Assembly (NCBI RefSeq): GCF_001890765.1
Contig: NZ_KV878783.1
Coordinates: 4,182,771 to 4,246,770 of the forward strand
DNA from: Spirulina major PCC 6313
GTDB lineage: Bacteria > Cyanobacteriota > Cyanobacteriia > Cyanobacteriales > Spirulinaceae
Length of the DNA stretch: 64,000 nucleotides
Direction of reading: 5' to 3'
The position numbers and the translations under genes are program-made. Shown piece after piece: positions 8,005 through 16,877 of this stretch. Numbering within the stretch: position 1 is the stretch's first letter; each line of letters starts with the position of its first letter. Under the pieces are notes generated by a model. It worked only from the letters and a program-made list of their open reading frames with translations. It was not told where the DNA came from and did no database searches.

Positions 8005-9130
8005 GCCTTGCCTACTCTGATCTGAAGCATTACGAAGAAGCGATCGCAGACTATACCAGAGCTATTGAAATTGACCCCAACTTTGCCTCTGCCTACAACA
8101 GTTTAGGCGTTGCTTTCAATAATTTGGGCCGATATGAGGAAGCGATCAGAAACTTAAACAAAGCTCTAGAAATTGATCTTGACCTCGCCCATACTTATTA
8201 TGCTCGCGGCTTTGCCCACCGTAGACTGAAGCGATACGAAGAGGCAATTCAGGATCATGAAAAAGCAATCGAACTTGACCCAAAACTTTTTAATTCGTGG
8301 GATGATCGGGGTTGGGCACTTTATCATCAGTCTGGCTATCAAGCAGCCTTAGAAAATTGGAATGAGGCCTTAGAGAAACACATCAAGCCAGATGTTGAAC
8401 CCTTGGGTTGTGCGATTCTTCATCAGAGCAAGGGAAAAGCTTATGCTGATCAATCTAAGAAGTATTTTGGCGCGTATTCCTCTATTGAACAGGACTATAA
8501 AGAACGGCCGCTTTTTTCGTGTAAAGCGACAAAAAGCTATGCAACTGCTTATGATTTGATCAAAGATCATCCTAGATATACAGAAAACATATTGAAAATC
8601 CTTTTAGATTGGAGTATTTCGCTCAAGGCTCTAGGACTTGTTGAAAATAGCAATAAAAGGGTATTAGAAGCCATCCAACGTATTAACAAAAGAATGCTGG
8701 AGTTTGCTGATCCCTTCTATCGAAAATATTTGCGTCTTGAATTTCAATCTCTTTACTTTTTAGACGTCGATCGCCTCATCAGCCAAAACCAACCCTGGGA
8801 AGCCCTGATCGAAGCCGAACAATGGAAACGCCTTGCCCTCACTTGGCTCCAAAACCCCAACGCCGACCCCCAACCCCTCACCCGCGAAACCCTCCAAACC
8901 GCCATCGGGCAACTCTGCCCCAACCCCCAAACCGCCATCCTCTACTGGCATCTCAGCCCCGCCCAAATCACCATCTTCCTCCTCCGCCCCCACCAAGACC
9001 CCCAAATCATCACCCCCATCCCCACCGATCCCCCCTTCACCCCCACCACCCAAACCACCGAAAACTTCACCGAATGGCTCAAACACTACAAAACCACCTA
9101 CAACCAAACCCGCAAAACATCCTCCGAAAA

Positions 9131-9161
9131 AGTCCCCCTTCCCAAGGGGGATTTAGGGGGA
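9131..9161. repeat. Palindromic repeat read in frame inside the CHAT gene, copy 1
   Basis: The segment has a CCCCCTT/AAGGGGG inverted repeat followed by ATTTAGGGGGATC. The same unit occurs at 9324-9353. It translates as VPLPKGDLGG without breaking the frame. Units of this type are a well-known class of dispersed repeat in cyanobacterial genomes. Confidence 0.6.
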
Positions 9162-9323
9162 TCACAATGGCGCGATGAACTCCCCCCACTCCTCGCACCC
9201 CTCCCCAACCTCCTCAACATCCCCCAAATCCTTGAACACCTCCCCACCATCGAAACCCTCATCCTCATCCCCCACCGCGACCTCCATCTCCTCCCCCTCC
9301 ACGCCCTCTTTAATTCATCAAAC

Positions 9324-9353
9324 GTCCCCCTTGCCAAGGGGGATTTAGGGGGA
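9324..9353. repeat. Palindromic repeat read in frame inside the CHAT gene, copy 2
   Basis: Second copy of the unit at 9131-9161, differing by one or two bases, translated as VPLAKGDLGG. It sits between the 'LHALF' strand of the CHAT region and the next conserved strand, so it enlarges a loop. Confidence 0.6.
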
Positions 9354-9989
9354 TTCCGCATCACCTACCGCCCCAACCTCACCCAACCCATCCCCACCCA
9401 TTCCCCCAACCCCGACCCCACCCTCCTGATCATCAAAAATCCCCAAAGCACCATCGCCACAGGAACCCTACCTTGGGCAGAAACCGAAGTAGACAGCCTC
9501 AGCACCCTCTACACCAGCACGATCATTAAACGCCCCAACGCCCACCTTGCCCACATCACCCCACACCTCACCCAACCCCATCATCAATTTCACTTCGCCG
9601 GCCATGGCAACAGCGATCCCGACAATCCCCTAAAATCCTGCCTCTACCTCAACAACAAAGACACCCTCACCGTCGAAACCCTCCTCACCCTCAACCTCCC
9701 CGCCTACGATCTCGTCAGCCTGTCCGCCTGCGAAACCGCCCTCACCAATACAGGAGAATTCATTAATGAATTTGTGGGCCTACCCAGTGCCTTCCTCAAA
9801 AGCGGCGCAAAACAAGTCCTCAGTAGCCAATGGTCTGTCGAATCCTTCCCCACAACCCTCACCATGATCGAATTCCATCGCCGCTATCGGGCCGGAATGC
9901 CCGCCGCCCAAGCCCTCGCTGAAGTGCAAATCTGGCTCCGAAACCTGACCCGCGAAGACCTCCAAACCTGGCTCCAAACTGCCCAAACC

Positions 9990-11309
9990 CTGATTGACGG
10001 ACAAAAGATTCAGTCAGGGGAGTAAGAAAAAGAGCAAAACTGGAATTCAAGGCGATAAGAGCGTTGCCGATGCTGAGGACGAGAAGCCATAGCCGGTTCA
10101 GGGTCAGAATTAGAAAAGAAAGCAACAAGCCGAATCAAGCGCCAGCCCTCAAGGAGAGCAGTACGAATCCACTCAAGACCGATACGAAAATAGCTATTGC
10201 CGCGAAACCAATGGGGGTCAACCCAGCGACGCTTGCCCGATTGGACAACCTCAAGACCCTGAGCTGAGACATAGAGAGTCGCCAGAGCCAGAATGAAGCA
10301 GAGACGGGAAAGAACACAAACTGAGCGAAGTTGGGAAGATTGGAGGTGCCAACCCCCAGACTGGTCATCGAGAAACGCCTCCTCGATATCAAACCGGAGA
10401 CCATACTCAGCAAAAGTCTGGAGGTGGGTCGGTTCATCACTGACAACCGCCCAAAACTCGCCATTGACATTGTTGCGACCGAAAATGACATGAACCGGAC
10501 CATACCATTCACCTTTGTGAAGTTTGACGTTGTGCCAGCAGAGGGCTTCACCGGGTTTGAGATGAAACGCTTTTGGTTGGCTCCAGCCCTTGGCAGAGTG
10601 CCAAAGCCAGGTATTGCTTTTGATGCGGATGCGATAATGCCAGCCGAAGGTGCGCACCAGCGTCATAGTCTCCGTCTGCACAAAGCCACGGTCAGCCAGC
10701 AGCACCACCTTCACCCCTTGCGGTAGGAGTCGAGCGACATCTTGGAGCAGTTCTCGGTAGGTGTTGGCGGCAACCGAGGCACTGGGATGAGCCAACACAC
10801 GCCAGCCTAGGGGTAAAGCACGACCGCGATGCACCACAGCCACCCGAATCAGACAATACTCATCCCAAAATAGTGAGGTGTCTAAGCTCAGGTACATCAC
10901 CTCATCCTGCCAATCGGCTAAGGCGGCTTTGATGATGGGTTTGTAGAGTCGATGAATATTGATGCGGCTATTGCCCAGCCAGCGTCGGACTCGCCGCTGT
11001 TTACTTTGGGCAAACAATCCTCGACAGGGCAGATACGGCAGCCATTTCGTGAGGTTGACTGCTCCGGTTTGGATGACGGCGATGACCATCCAGATGCAGG
11101 TAGTCAGGTGGCTCAGATGCGCCCAGGGGATGTCTTGACCCAACCAGGTTTTCAGGGCATTGTAAATTTGGGAGTTTTTTTCACAGTTCTCCAGAGTTTT
11201 GTTGTGGTAACTCAATTCTAGAGGACTGACTCCCATTTCTTAATTCTCTGTATTTCAGTCAGGGCAACCTCTTTAGCTATCCCTACCACTTCTTTTGTCA
11301 GTCAATCAG
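9990..11309. mobile_element. IS4-type insertion sequence, 1320 bp, with 9-bp target duplication
   Basis: The ends are inverted repeats: CTGATTGACGGACAAAAG at 9990-10007 and its near-perfect reverse complement at 11292-11309 (17 of 18 matching). The direct repeat GCCCAAACC flanks the element at 9981-9989 and 11310-11318. A single DDE transposase is encoded on the minus strand. Size, duplication length and transposase all fit the IS4 family. Removing the element and one duplication restores the CHAT reading frame (AQT followed by TWPNELLW), so the insertion is clean and probably recent. Confidence 0.88.
10010..11236 (-). CDS. IS4-family transposase
   Basis: A 408-residue DDE transposase filling the insertion sequence. 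The catalytic acidic residues are recognisable: Asp in LSLDTSLF near residue 120, Asp in LLADRGF near residue 183, and a Glu in the YxxRFxIEEAF region near residue 285, which resembles the Y-R-E signature of IS4-type enzymes. It cuts and re-joins the element's ends. The frame is intact from ATG to stop, so the element could still be active. The C-terminal codons overlap the stop used by the truncated CHAT gene on the other strand. Confidence 0.85.
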   Translation of the reverse strand: MGVSPLELSYHNKTLENCEKNSQIYNALKTWLGQDIPWAHLSHLTTCIWMVIAVIQTGAVNLTKWLPYLPCRGLFAQSKQRRVRRWLGNSRINIHRLYKPIIKAALADWQDEVMYLSLDTSLFWDEYCLIRVAVVHRGRALPLGWRVLAHPSASVAANTYRELLQDVARLLPQGVKVVLLADRGFVQTETMTLVRTFGWHYRIRIKSNTWLWHSAKGWSQPKAFHLKPGEALCWHNVKLHKGEWYGPVHVIFGRNNVNGEFWAVVSDEPTHLQTFAEYGLRFDIEEAFLDDQSGGWHLQSSQLRSVCVLSRLCFILALATLYVSAQGLEVVQSGKRRWVDPHWFRGNSYFRIGLEWIRTALLEGWRLIRLVAFFSNSDPEPAMASRPQHRQRSYRLEFQFCSFSYSPD

Positions 11310-11435
11310 GCCCAAACCACTTGGCCCAACGAACTACTCTGGCGAGACAAACTCAATGAAATTGAACCATGGCCAGCGGGACACCAACCCTATCAAAACC
11401 CCTACTATTGGGCAGCCTTTATCGTGACGCAATAG
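11310..11435 (+). pseudogene. TPR-CHAT protein, 3' fragment beyond the insertion sequence
   Basis: Starting with the right-hand copy of the target duplication, the frame reads AQTTWPNELLWRDKL, continues through WPAGHQPYQNP, and ends YYWAAFIVTQ with a TAG at 11433-11435. PYYWAAF is the conserved final motif of CHAT domains. This segment was the native C-terminus before the IS4-type insertion and now has no start codon. Confidence 0.85.
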
Positions 11436-11457
11436 GAGATCTGAATCAATGGCAACA

Positions 11458-11721
11458 CTAAGCGTTATACGCCTTGCTGCGGTGGGCGATCGCCATCACC
11501 ACAACCTGAACTTGCGCATCATTGATCCGATACAACAATCGATAATCCCCCAAACGATAACGATAGTAGCCCGATAGCTCACCCTTGAGTGCTTTGATAT
11601 TCGGATGGTGACGTGGATTTTGTTCAAGCTGCTCTAAACAGCGGGCAATTTTCTTGGCGAGTATTTGGTTAGCCTTCTGGTAGGTTTTTTGCGCATCAGC
11701 ACTCAGGAGAACTTCATACAT
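11458..11721 (-). CDS. RelE/ParE-family toxin
   Basis: An 87-residue protein with the compact RelE/ParE fold pattern: an N-terminal strand and helix (MYEVLLSADAQKTYQK), the central region with KALKGELSGYYRYRLGDYRLLYRI, and a C-terminal strand ending in AIAHRSKAYN. The G-x-YRYRxGDYRxxY segment is typical of RelE-type mRNA interferases that cut mRNA at the ribosome; related ParE toxins instead poison gyrase. Its start overlaps the end of the antitoxin gene by 8 bp. The pair lies between the CHAT remains and the next genes of island 1, on the opposite strand. Confidence 0.82.
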   Translation of the reverse strand: MYEVLLSADAQKTYQKANQILAKKIARCLEQLEQNPRHHPNIKALKGELSGYYRYRLGDYRLLYRINDAQVQVVVMAIAHRSKAYNA

Positions 11722-11950
11722 CAGAGCGCAGCGATCGCCAATTTTGAGCCGTAGCGTGGGGTGTTGCCTCCAGTTGTCGAACCCGCTCCAGTAGACCCGG
11801 AATACTTAACATCTCTTGGGTTGCAGCCTCACTTTCCTGATCAGCCAAATAGGTTGCGCAATCCGTGAGTACCTGCAACTGCTCCAGAGAAAGCTGACCC
11901 ATCAACAGAGTGAGTTTATTTTGAAGTTCTGCGACCGATGCCATAGCCAT
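11714..11950 (-). CDS. Antitoxin partner of the RelE-type toxin
   Basis: A 78-residue, mostly helical acidic protein encoded directly upstream of the RelE-type toxin with an 8-bp overlap. The N-terminal half is rich in Leu and Gln; the C-terminal part is less structured, as expected for the toxin-wrapping tail of an antitoxin. No known DNA-binding domain is obvious, so the call rests on position and size. In-frame ATGs at 11950 and 11944 are both possible. Confidence 0.65.
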   Translation of the reverse strand: MAMASVAELQNKLTLLMGQLSLEQLQVLTDCATYLADQESEAATQEMLSIPGLLERVRQLEATPHATAQNWRSLRSDV

Positions 11951-12062
11951 TTCAAAAATTTTCCCTCAATTGTACTCGACTCCTTGCCCAGAAAACACCG
12001 CCATCGCCAGCCATGCCCCTAAAATAAAGCTATGCAATCACCACACCTCCCCCCCTAACACC

Positions 12063-12401
12063 ATGGACGATAGCGACCTGCTCACCCTCAAAGCCTTCAC
12101 CGCTGCCTACATCGCCAACGATCGCCCCCCCATTCCTGAATTACTGGGGATTCAAGCCGACCTTGAGAATCGGGCGAATGAATTAGATGCGATCGCCTGC
12201 AATCATAGCCAACTTTGCAACGCTTATCAACAAGCGCGAACCCTCCTAATCAGTGCCGCCAGCACCCGCAAAGCTGGCTTGAATGTAACTCCAATACCAC
12301 CCGTAAACGATGACAGCAAAGACGTAGAAAATTTGGTGCGTGTGTTGGATGAGCAATCTAAAGCAGAATTGAAGTCAGCACTCCAAGCACCGGAAAATTA
12401 A
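12063..12401 (+). CDS. Small helical protein of the CHAT island, unknown function
   Basis: A 112-residue protein I do not recognise. It starts at the ATG at 12063 (MDDSDLLTL); the open frame extends upstream, but that part has no coding character. It is helical, with LENRANELDAI and QLCNAYQQARTLL in the centre and a charged tail. The central part loosely resembles the segment added to the C-terminus of the second CHAT protein (ESLKQAYNQKLATL, gene at 62204-64000). It lies 36 bp upstream of the two-TM protein gene and is probably in its operon. An adaptor or regulator role is inference. Confidence 0.6.
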   Translation: MDDSDLLTLKAFTAAYIANDRPPIPELLGIQADLENRANELDAIACNHSQLCNAYQQARTLLISAASTRKAGLNVTPIPPVNDDSKDVENLVRVLDEQSKAELKSALQAPEN

Positions 12402-12437
12402 ACCTACGCTGAGACTTCATGGGGAAGGAAAAGTTCT

Positions 12438-13898
12438 GTGACACAATTACCCGGCTTACGTTATCTCAATCTAGACATCTTTTGCTTCGATCATCGTGAA
12501 GGTTTGGGGCAAGATGGAGAAAAGTTAGCAAGCAATCGTGAGCAGTTCTTAACACGCATTGCCAATCCACCCTTGAGTGATGAAGAGATTAAGACCTTCA
12601 AAGGTCGTGATCAAAATAGCACAAGGTTCGCCTACCTCTTACCAACACCCTATATTCAGGCCTTTAAAGAACCTCTTGATGGCTATTATTCTCCTGCTAA
12701 AATTGGCGATAGCTACGGGTTACAGATTAATTGTTCGGGCTATCGGGATTGGGCAACTAAAACCTGCACGGCCCAAGATTTACAAGAAATTCATCAAATT
12801 ATCAAAGAACGCCATCAAACGCCGGGTCAACTGGGAGAGACTTGGCTGATCTGGGGCAAACTCACAGAAGCTTGTAGTGATGATTGTTTAACTCAACTCG
12901 CTCAAGAGCTTTTGAAATCCGTCCGTCGTGACATCCCTAGCAACTGGAATGAGCAACAGCAAAACCAAGGCAAATGGCAAGAGGCAACTCTATTTGAACT
13001 GTCCGAAATTCCCAACCAACCCCTTCCCCTCCAGCAAGAAAAACCCCAAATTTTAATTGTCCTTTTCCCGCATCATTTAAGCGATGAAACTCTCTTGAAT
13101 GCAGTGCAAACCCAACTCTATCCAGAGCTGATGCAGGTCGCCTACTATCGCAGCAAAATCCTCTGGATTTATCACCAAACCCGCGAGATTAAACAAAAAC
13201 TCAAAAATCAAGCCCCTGAAATCCAGAAGACTACAGCGATCGTCAAATCCAGCCCACAAGAAAACTCAAACCGATTGGATAGTCTACAATCACAGCTAGA
13301 AACAGGGTTTGAGATTTATCAACGCTATGTCACTTGGCTCAGTTATTTAGATGAATATCGCTACGCACTCCAGGTAAACAGCGATAATTATCAAAAACGA
13401 TTTTGCCGATTCTTAAACATTGACTCTCCCCAAAAAGGGGGCTTTTTCCTAACGTTTCAAGACTACGTTACCGAACAATTTATCCCCCAAGTCACCAACG
13501 ATTTCAATACATTATCAGTCAGTTCAGCCTTACTGGATAATTCCCTCAAAACAACGGAAGGGTTCATTCGTCTCGAAGAAACTCGTGTCCAAGCGGCTCA
13601 ACAGGAACACGATCGCGAGCAACAGCAACAGGAGATTGATCGCGATCGCAACCTCCAGATTGTGATCACAGCTATTGGGGGCGGTTTGGGTGTGGCAGGG
13701 GTGACGGCCACGGCTTACCCCTACATTCGTCCCACTCCTGAGGAAGCGGTGCCGATCCTGCCCCCCTTCAGTACGCCTCGCCTGCATCCAGGGGTGGAGT
13801 CCGTGGGGGTGAGTTTGGGGTTGGGGGTGCTCTCGGCGGTGGTGGTGTATGGGGTGTTACAGTTCGGCCGAACCCTTAGGGGGCGCGATCGCCCCTAG
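12438..13898 (+). CDS. Stalk protein with two C-terminal TM segments, CHAT-associated
   Basis: A 486-residue protein starting at GTG behind a GGAAGGAA ribosome-binding region. Residues 1-230 are a mixed domain of unknown fold. Residues 235-390 are helical, ending in a strongly charged coiled coil (QAAQQEHDREQQQQEIDRDR near 390-410). Two hydrophobic segments follow, about 413-432 and 455-475, with a Pro-rich loop between. The protein made by 60104-61483 has the same plan, including the coiled coil just before the first TM segment, and both lie downstream of CHAT genes. A membrane effector released or activated by the CHAT protease is a plausible role, not proven. Confidence 0.65.
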   Translation: MTQLPGLRYLNLDIFCFDHREGLGQDGEKLASNREQFLTRIANPPLSDEEIKTFKGRDQNSTRFAYLLPTPYIQAFKEPLDGYYSPAKIGDSYGLQINCSGYRDWATKTCTAQDLQEIHQIIKERHQTPGQLGETWLIWGKLTEACSDDCLTQLAQELLKSVRRDIPSNWNEQQQNQGKWQEATLFELSEIPNQPLPLQQEKPQILIVLFPHHLSDETLLNAVQTQLYPELMQVAYYRSKILWIYHQTREIKQKLKNQAPEIQKTTAIVKSSPQENSNRLDSLQSQLETGFEIYQRYVTWLSYLDEYRYALQVNSDNYQKRFCRFLNIDSPQKGGFFLTFQDYVTEQFIPQVTNDFNTLSVSSALLDNSLKTTEGFIRLEETRVQAAQQEHDREQQQQEIDRDRNLQIVITAIGGGLGVAGVTATAYPYIRPTPEEAVPILPPFSTPRLHPGVESVGVSLGLGVLSAVVVYGVLQFGRTLRGRDRP

Positions 13899-13901
13899 GG
13901 A

Positions 13902-16346
13902 TTAGAGGATCGGGCGTAACTCCTGCCAGGCTTTCCAGAGATTGCCTTGCATGAGGGCGGCGATGCCGTCGAGGGCTTGATAATCGGGGTTCGTGGGGTC
14001 GTCTTGGCGGGCGAGGGCGATCGCATCGGCGGCGCGGCGGGGTTGCCAGAGGTAGAGATGGACGAAGGCGACGTAGGCGTGATGGATCGGGGTGGCGGGG
14101 GCGATTTTGGCTAAGTGTTGCATTGTGGTGAGGGTGGTTTGAGCGTCTTCCTGGAGACCGGCGGCGAGGGCGAGGCTGTAGAGGGAGGCGCGATCGTTGG
14201 CGTTTTGTTGGAGACGGTAGCGGCTGGCGGCTTCGGCTTGGACGAGATAGTCCTGGATCGGGTCGTATTGGTTGATCCGGCCAATCTGTTGAAAAATCGG
14301 CTCTAGGCCGGGGCGGCCTTGGGGGAGGCCTTGGGCGAGTTGGCGCAGTTGGGTGACGTAGTCCAGTTCCGGGGCAGGTTGGGGGTCGGCGGCGGGGTCG
14401 AGGCGGATCGTGGTGCTAGGAGGGGTGAGGATTTCGGCTTTGGCAGTGGTGCGATCGAGGAGGGTGACGGCGATCGCATAGTCACCCGCTGGCAGATCGG
14501 CGGGGGGTAACATGGCGAGATTTTCCACGACCCGAAACCCAGCATCGGGGGCGATGGGTTCGGCGGTGTGGAGATTACCGAGGCCAATGCCGTGATCGTG
14601 CGTCCAGGCCTCACCTGTGGCGGCGATCCAGGTGACGATCGCGACGCTATTTTGCAGTTGTGCCCAAGGGCCTGTCCATTCGTAGGTGATCGGGATGGGT
14701 TGACCGGGGGGAGCGCTGGCAGGAACGTTAACCCGTTGCAAGATCACATGTTGCCGTTGGCGGTCTTGGTTGATGACGCGCACGGGGGGATTGCGGCGAT
14801 GGTGGAGGGTGATCACGGTTTGATCGGCGGTCGTCCATTGGCCTTCGGGTTTAAAGCGGGGATCGGCGGCGATCGCATCTCCTAACGCCACATGTTCCGG
14901 TCGCGCCGCATCATTATGTTGACTTTGGGTGATGAACCAGAGGTGCGATCGCTCATCCTGCAAGAGGTGATCCTCACTGCCGCCCAACTCCCGACCATAG
15001 ACCTGGAAGTTCTCCCGGTTGCCGTAATAGTTGAACGTGTTGTGGTTCAACGCTGGGGTACTGGGCACAATCGCCACCGTTGAGCGCAGATAGGGAGCCG
15101 TTGCGACAACTTCATCGACGATCGCCGTCAACGGGATCGACGGTTGAGCATGAAATGACTTTGTGATCAGGTCTGGTACTTGGCGCGTCACCTCCCCCAG
15201 TTGCGGAATTGGGTAAAGACTACTCACCATCAAAAACGCCGCCGCCCCCACCGTCAGCCAGCGCACCCCCACCAACCAACGCCGCCACTGGGCTAACCCC
15301 TGGGCCAAAATCACCGCCAACACGGGCAGATAGGGCATCACAAACCGCGAATCCTTATTGAAAATCGCCGAACAGATCAAATACGCCCCCCCCCAATAAA
15401 GCAGCAACCACGCCACGCCCTGCCGTTCTCGCTGGGCAGTTTCATCGGCTCGCCGCCCCGTGGTAAACAGCCAAAACAGCAGCCCCACCGCTGGCACGAT
15501 TAACAGCACCCACGATGCGGCTTGGGGCAGTTGCCGGGCGTAGTAGCTCCAGGCGGCCCAGGTGTTGAGGGGGGGATCGCCTTCGAGGGAGGCGGGGATG
15601 GCGTTGGCGTTTTGGGCGGTACTGAAGAGATAGATCCAGTTGGTGTGATACCACGGCCCCCAGATCGGCAGGGAAATCACGCCGCTCAACAGAAGTTGTA
15701 GCAAGCGTCCCCACTGTTTGCGCCACAGACTGCCCCCCGTCACCCAGATCAAGGGCGTGATCAGGAAAAACATGACATTTTGTTTGGTCATGATCGCAAA
15801 GCCGAGGCTAATGCCGAAAATGACGGCCCAACGCCATTGTTGCGATCGCGCCTCCTCCCCCCACCAAATCGTTAGGGTCGTAAAGGTCAGCACCGTTAAC
15901 GCCGTCACCCCCGTATCCAAGAGGTAATCTAAACGGTAAAAATACAGCGTCGGCATCAAGACTGTGATCCCCGCTGCCCACAGTCCCACCGTGCCATCAA
16001 ACAGTCGCCGCCCCAGGTGATAAACCGCAATCAACAGCAAAGCCAGATACACCAAATTCACCGCCGCCGCTGCATCCAACCCCACGCCAAACACCTGTTG
16101 AAACGGCGCTGCCAGGGTATAGGTGAGGGGCGGATATTTATGGGACAGTCGCCAAAAGTTGAGCCACCAATCGCCATCGGTGAGTTGAAGCGTTTGGAGG
16201 GCGTTGAGGTGGTTGAGGGAACCGGTGAGGTGGTGGCTCATGTCCCAGGCGGGAATCGTGCGATCGAAGGCTAACCAGAGGCGATCGTGAATCGCAGTGA
16301 GTAGCCAGATAATGCCGAGAATTTTTAAATCTTTGGCGTGGGACAT
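13902..16346 (-). CDS. GT-C family membrane glycosyltransferase (GT39/ArnT-like)
   Basis: An 814-residue polytopic membrane protein. The N-terminal ~450 residues contain about ten hydrophobic helices. An acidic pair in the first loop (TIPAWDMSHH) and the HKYPPLTY segment fit the family of dolichyl-phosphate-mannose-type glycosyltransferases (GT39/ArnT, PMT_2 domain). The C-terminal ~350 residues are soluble: a beta-rich domain near 480-620, then helical repeats resembling TPRs near 690-800. It should use a polyprenyl-phosphate sugar outside the cytoplasm; the acceptor is unknown. The ATG at 16346 (MSHAKDLKI) is preferred over the in-frame GTG at 16385. Confidence 0.75.
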   Translation of the reverse strand: MSHAKDLKILGIIWLLTAIHDRLWLAFDRTIPAWDMSHHLTGSLNHLNALQTLQLTDGDWWLNFWRLSHKYPPLTYTLAAPFQQVFGVGLDAAAAVNLVYLALLLIAVYHLGRRLFDGTVGLWAAGITVLMPTLYFYRLDYLLDTGVTALTVLTFTTLTIWWGEEARSQQWRWAVIFGISLGFAIMTKQNVMFFLITPLIWVTGGSLWRKQWGRLLQLLLSGVISLPIWGPWYHTNWIYLFSTAQNANAIPASLEGDPPLNTWAAWSYYARQLPQAASWVLLIVPAVGLLFWLFTTGRRADETAQRERQGVAWLLLYWGGAYLICSAIFNKDSRFVMPYLPVLAVILAQGLAQWRRWLVGVRWLTVGAAAFLMVSSLYPIPQLGEVTRQVPDLITKSFHAQPSIPLTAIVDEVVATAPYLRSTVAIVPSTPALNHNTFNYYGNRENFQVYGRELGGSEDHLLQDERSHLWFITQSQHNDAARPEHVALGDAIAADPRFKPEGQWTTADQTVITLHHRRNPPVRVINQDRQRQHVILQRVNVPASAPPGQPIPITYEWTGPWAQLQNSVAIVTWIAATGEAWTHDHGIGLGNLHTAEPIAPDAGFRVVENLAMLPPADLPAGDYAIAVTLLDRTTAKAEILTPPSTTIRLDPAADPQPAPELDYVTQLRQLAQGLPQGRPGLEPIFQQIGRINQYDPIQDYLVQAEAASRYRLQQNANDRASLYSLALAAGLQEDAQTTLTTMQHLAKIAPATPIHHAYVAFVHLYLWQPRRAADAIALARQDDPTNPDYQALDGIAALMQGNLWKAWQELRPIL

Positions 16347-16405
16347 GGGGAGATTTAACAGGGGTTCGACCCCTGAGCCTAACACCTTGCGGCGGTCTCA
16401 ACAAT

Positions 16406-16870
16406 TCATCCTGACGTGATCTCGTTTGGGATCTGCTCCAGGACTTTGCTCATTTTGATGTGGGGAATCCCGGCTTCTAAAAATTCTTTGCCGTTAATCG
16501 TGAAGCCAAGGCGTTGATACAGTCCCTGAATGTAGGCTTGGGCGTTGAGGGTGATTGCTTGGTAGGCGTGGGTTTGGGCGTAGTCGAGGGCGGCTTGGGT
16601 GAGGGCGGTGGCGATGCCTTGGCCGCGGGCTTCAGGGAGGACGGCGAGGCGTTCGAGTTTGAGGGTGGTTTCGTCCAGGGGGCGGAGGCGGAGGGTCGCC
16701 ACGGGCTGACCTCGCCAGTGAGCGAGGAAATGGGTGGCGATCGCATCCTGGCCATCAAATTCCAACTCTGCCGGAACGCCCTGCTCTGCCTGGAACACAC
16801 GGGTGCGAATCTGGATTAGGGTTGGCTCGGCTGCTGTGTAGGGGACGATCGCCACGGTGAGATCAGGCAT
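16406..16870 (-). CDS. GNAT-family N-acetyltransferase
   Basis: A 154-residue GNAT acetyltransferase that transfers an acetyl group from acetyl-CoA to an amine; the substrate is unknown. The CoA pyrophosphate loop is PEARGQGIATAL near residue 83, preceded by the strand LKLERLAVLP. The C-terminal LNAQ-x-YIQGLYQRLGF segment is typical of the ElaA-like or YjcF-like group. The ATG at 16870 (MPDLTVAIV) is chosen because the longer frame would overlap the ferredoxin gene. It begins 7 bp after that gene's stop, so the two are likely co-transcribed. Confidence 0.82.
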   Translation of the reverse strand: MPDLTVAIVPYTAAEPTLIQIRTRVFQAEQGVPAELEFDGQDAIATHFLAHWRGQPVATLRLRPLDETTLKLERLAVLPEARGQGIATALTQAALDYAQTHAYQAITLNAQAYIQGLYQRLGFTINGKEFLEAGIPHIKMSKVLEQIPNEITSG

Positions 16871-16877
16871 GGAAGGC

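Larger units (their letters stand above)
7989..10025 (+). pseudogene. TPR-CHAT protein, central fragment with CHAT catalytic dyad
   Basis: This 678-codon frame continues the TPR-CHAT gene after the MITE. It holds further TPRs (about residues 1-130), a helical region, and then a CHAT protease domain. The CHAT dyad is present: His in FAGHGNSD (codon at 9603-9605) and Cys in LSACETA (codon at 9729-9731). Its ATG at 7989 lies inside the right end of the MITE and happens to be in frame. Two copies of a CCCCCTT-AAGGGGG repeat are read through in frame near 9131 and 9324. The 3' end runs into the IS4-type element and uses an IS-encoded stop, replacing the conserved last ~40 residues. CHAT proteases are caspase relatives; this copy is probably inactive. 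Confidence 0.8.

Noticed and set aside
10010-10030. Native C-terminus of the CHAT protein at 10025.
   Set aside because: The last codons lie inside the insertion sequence; the true end with PYYWAAF lies after it.
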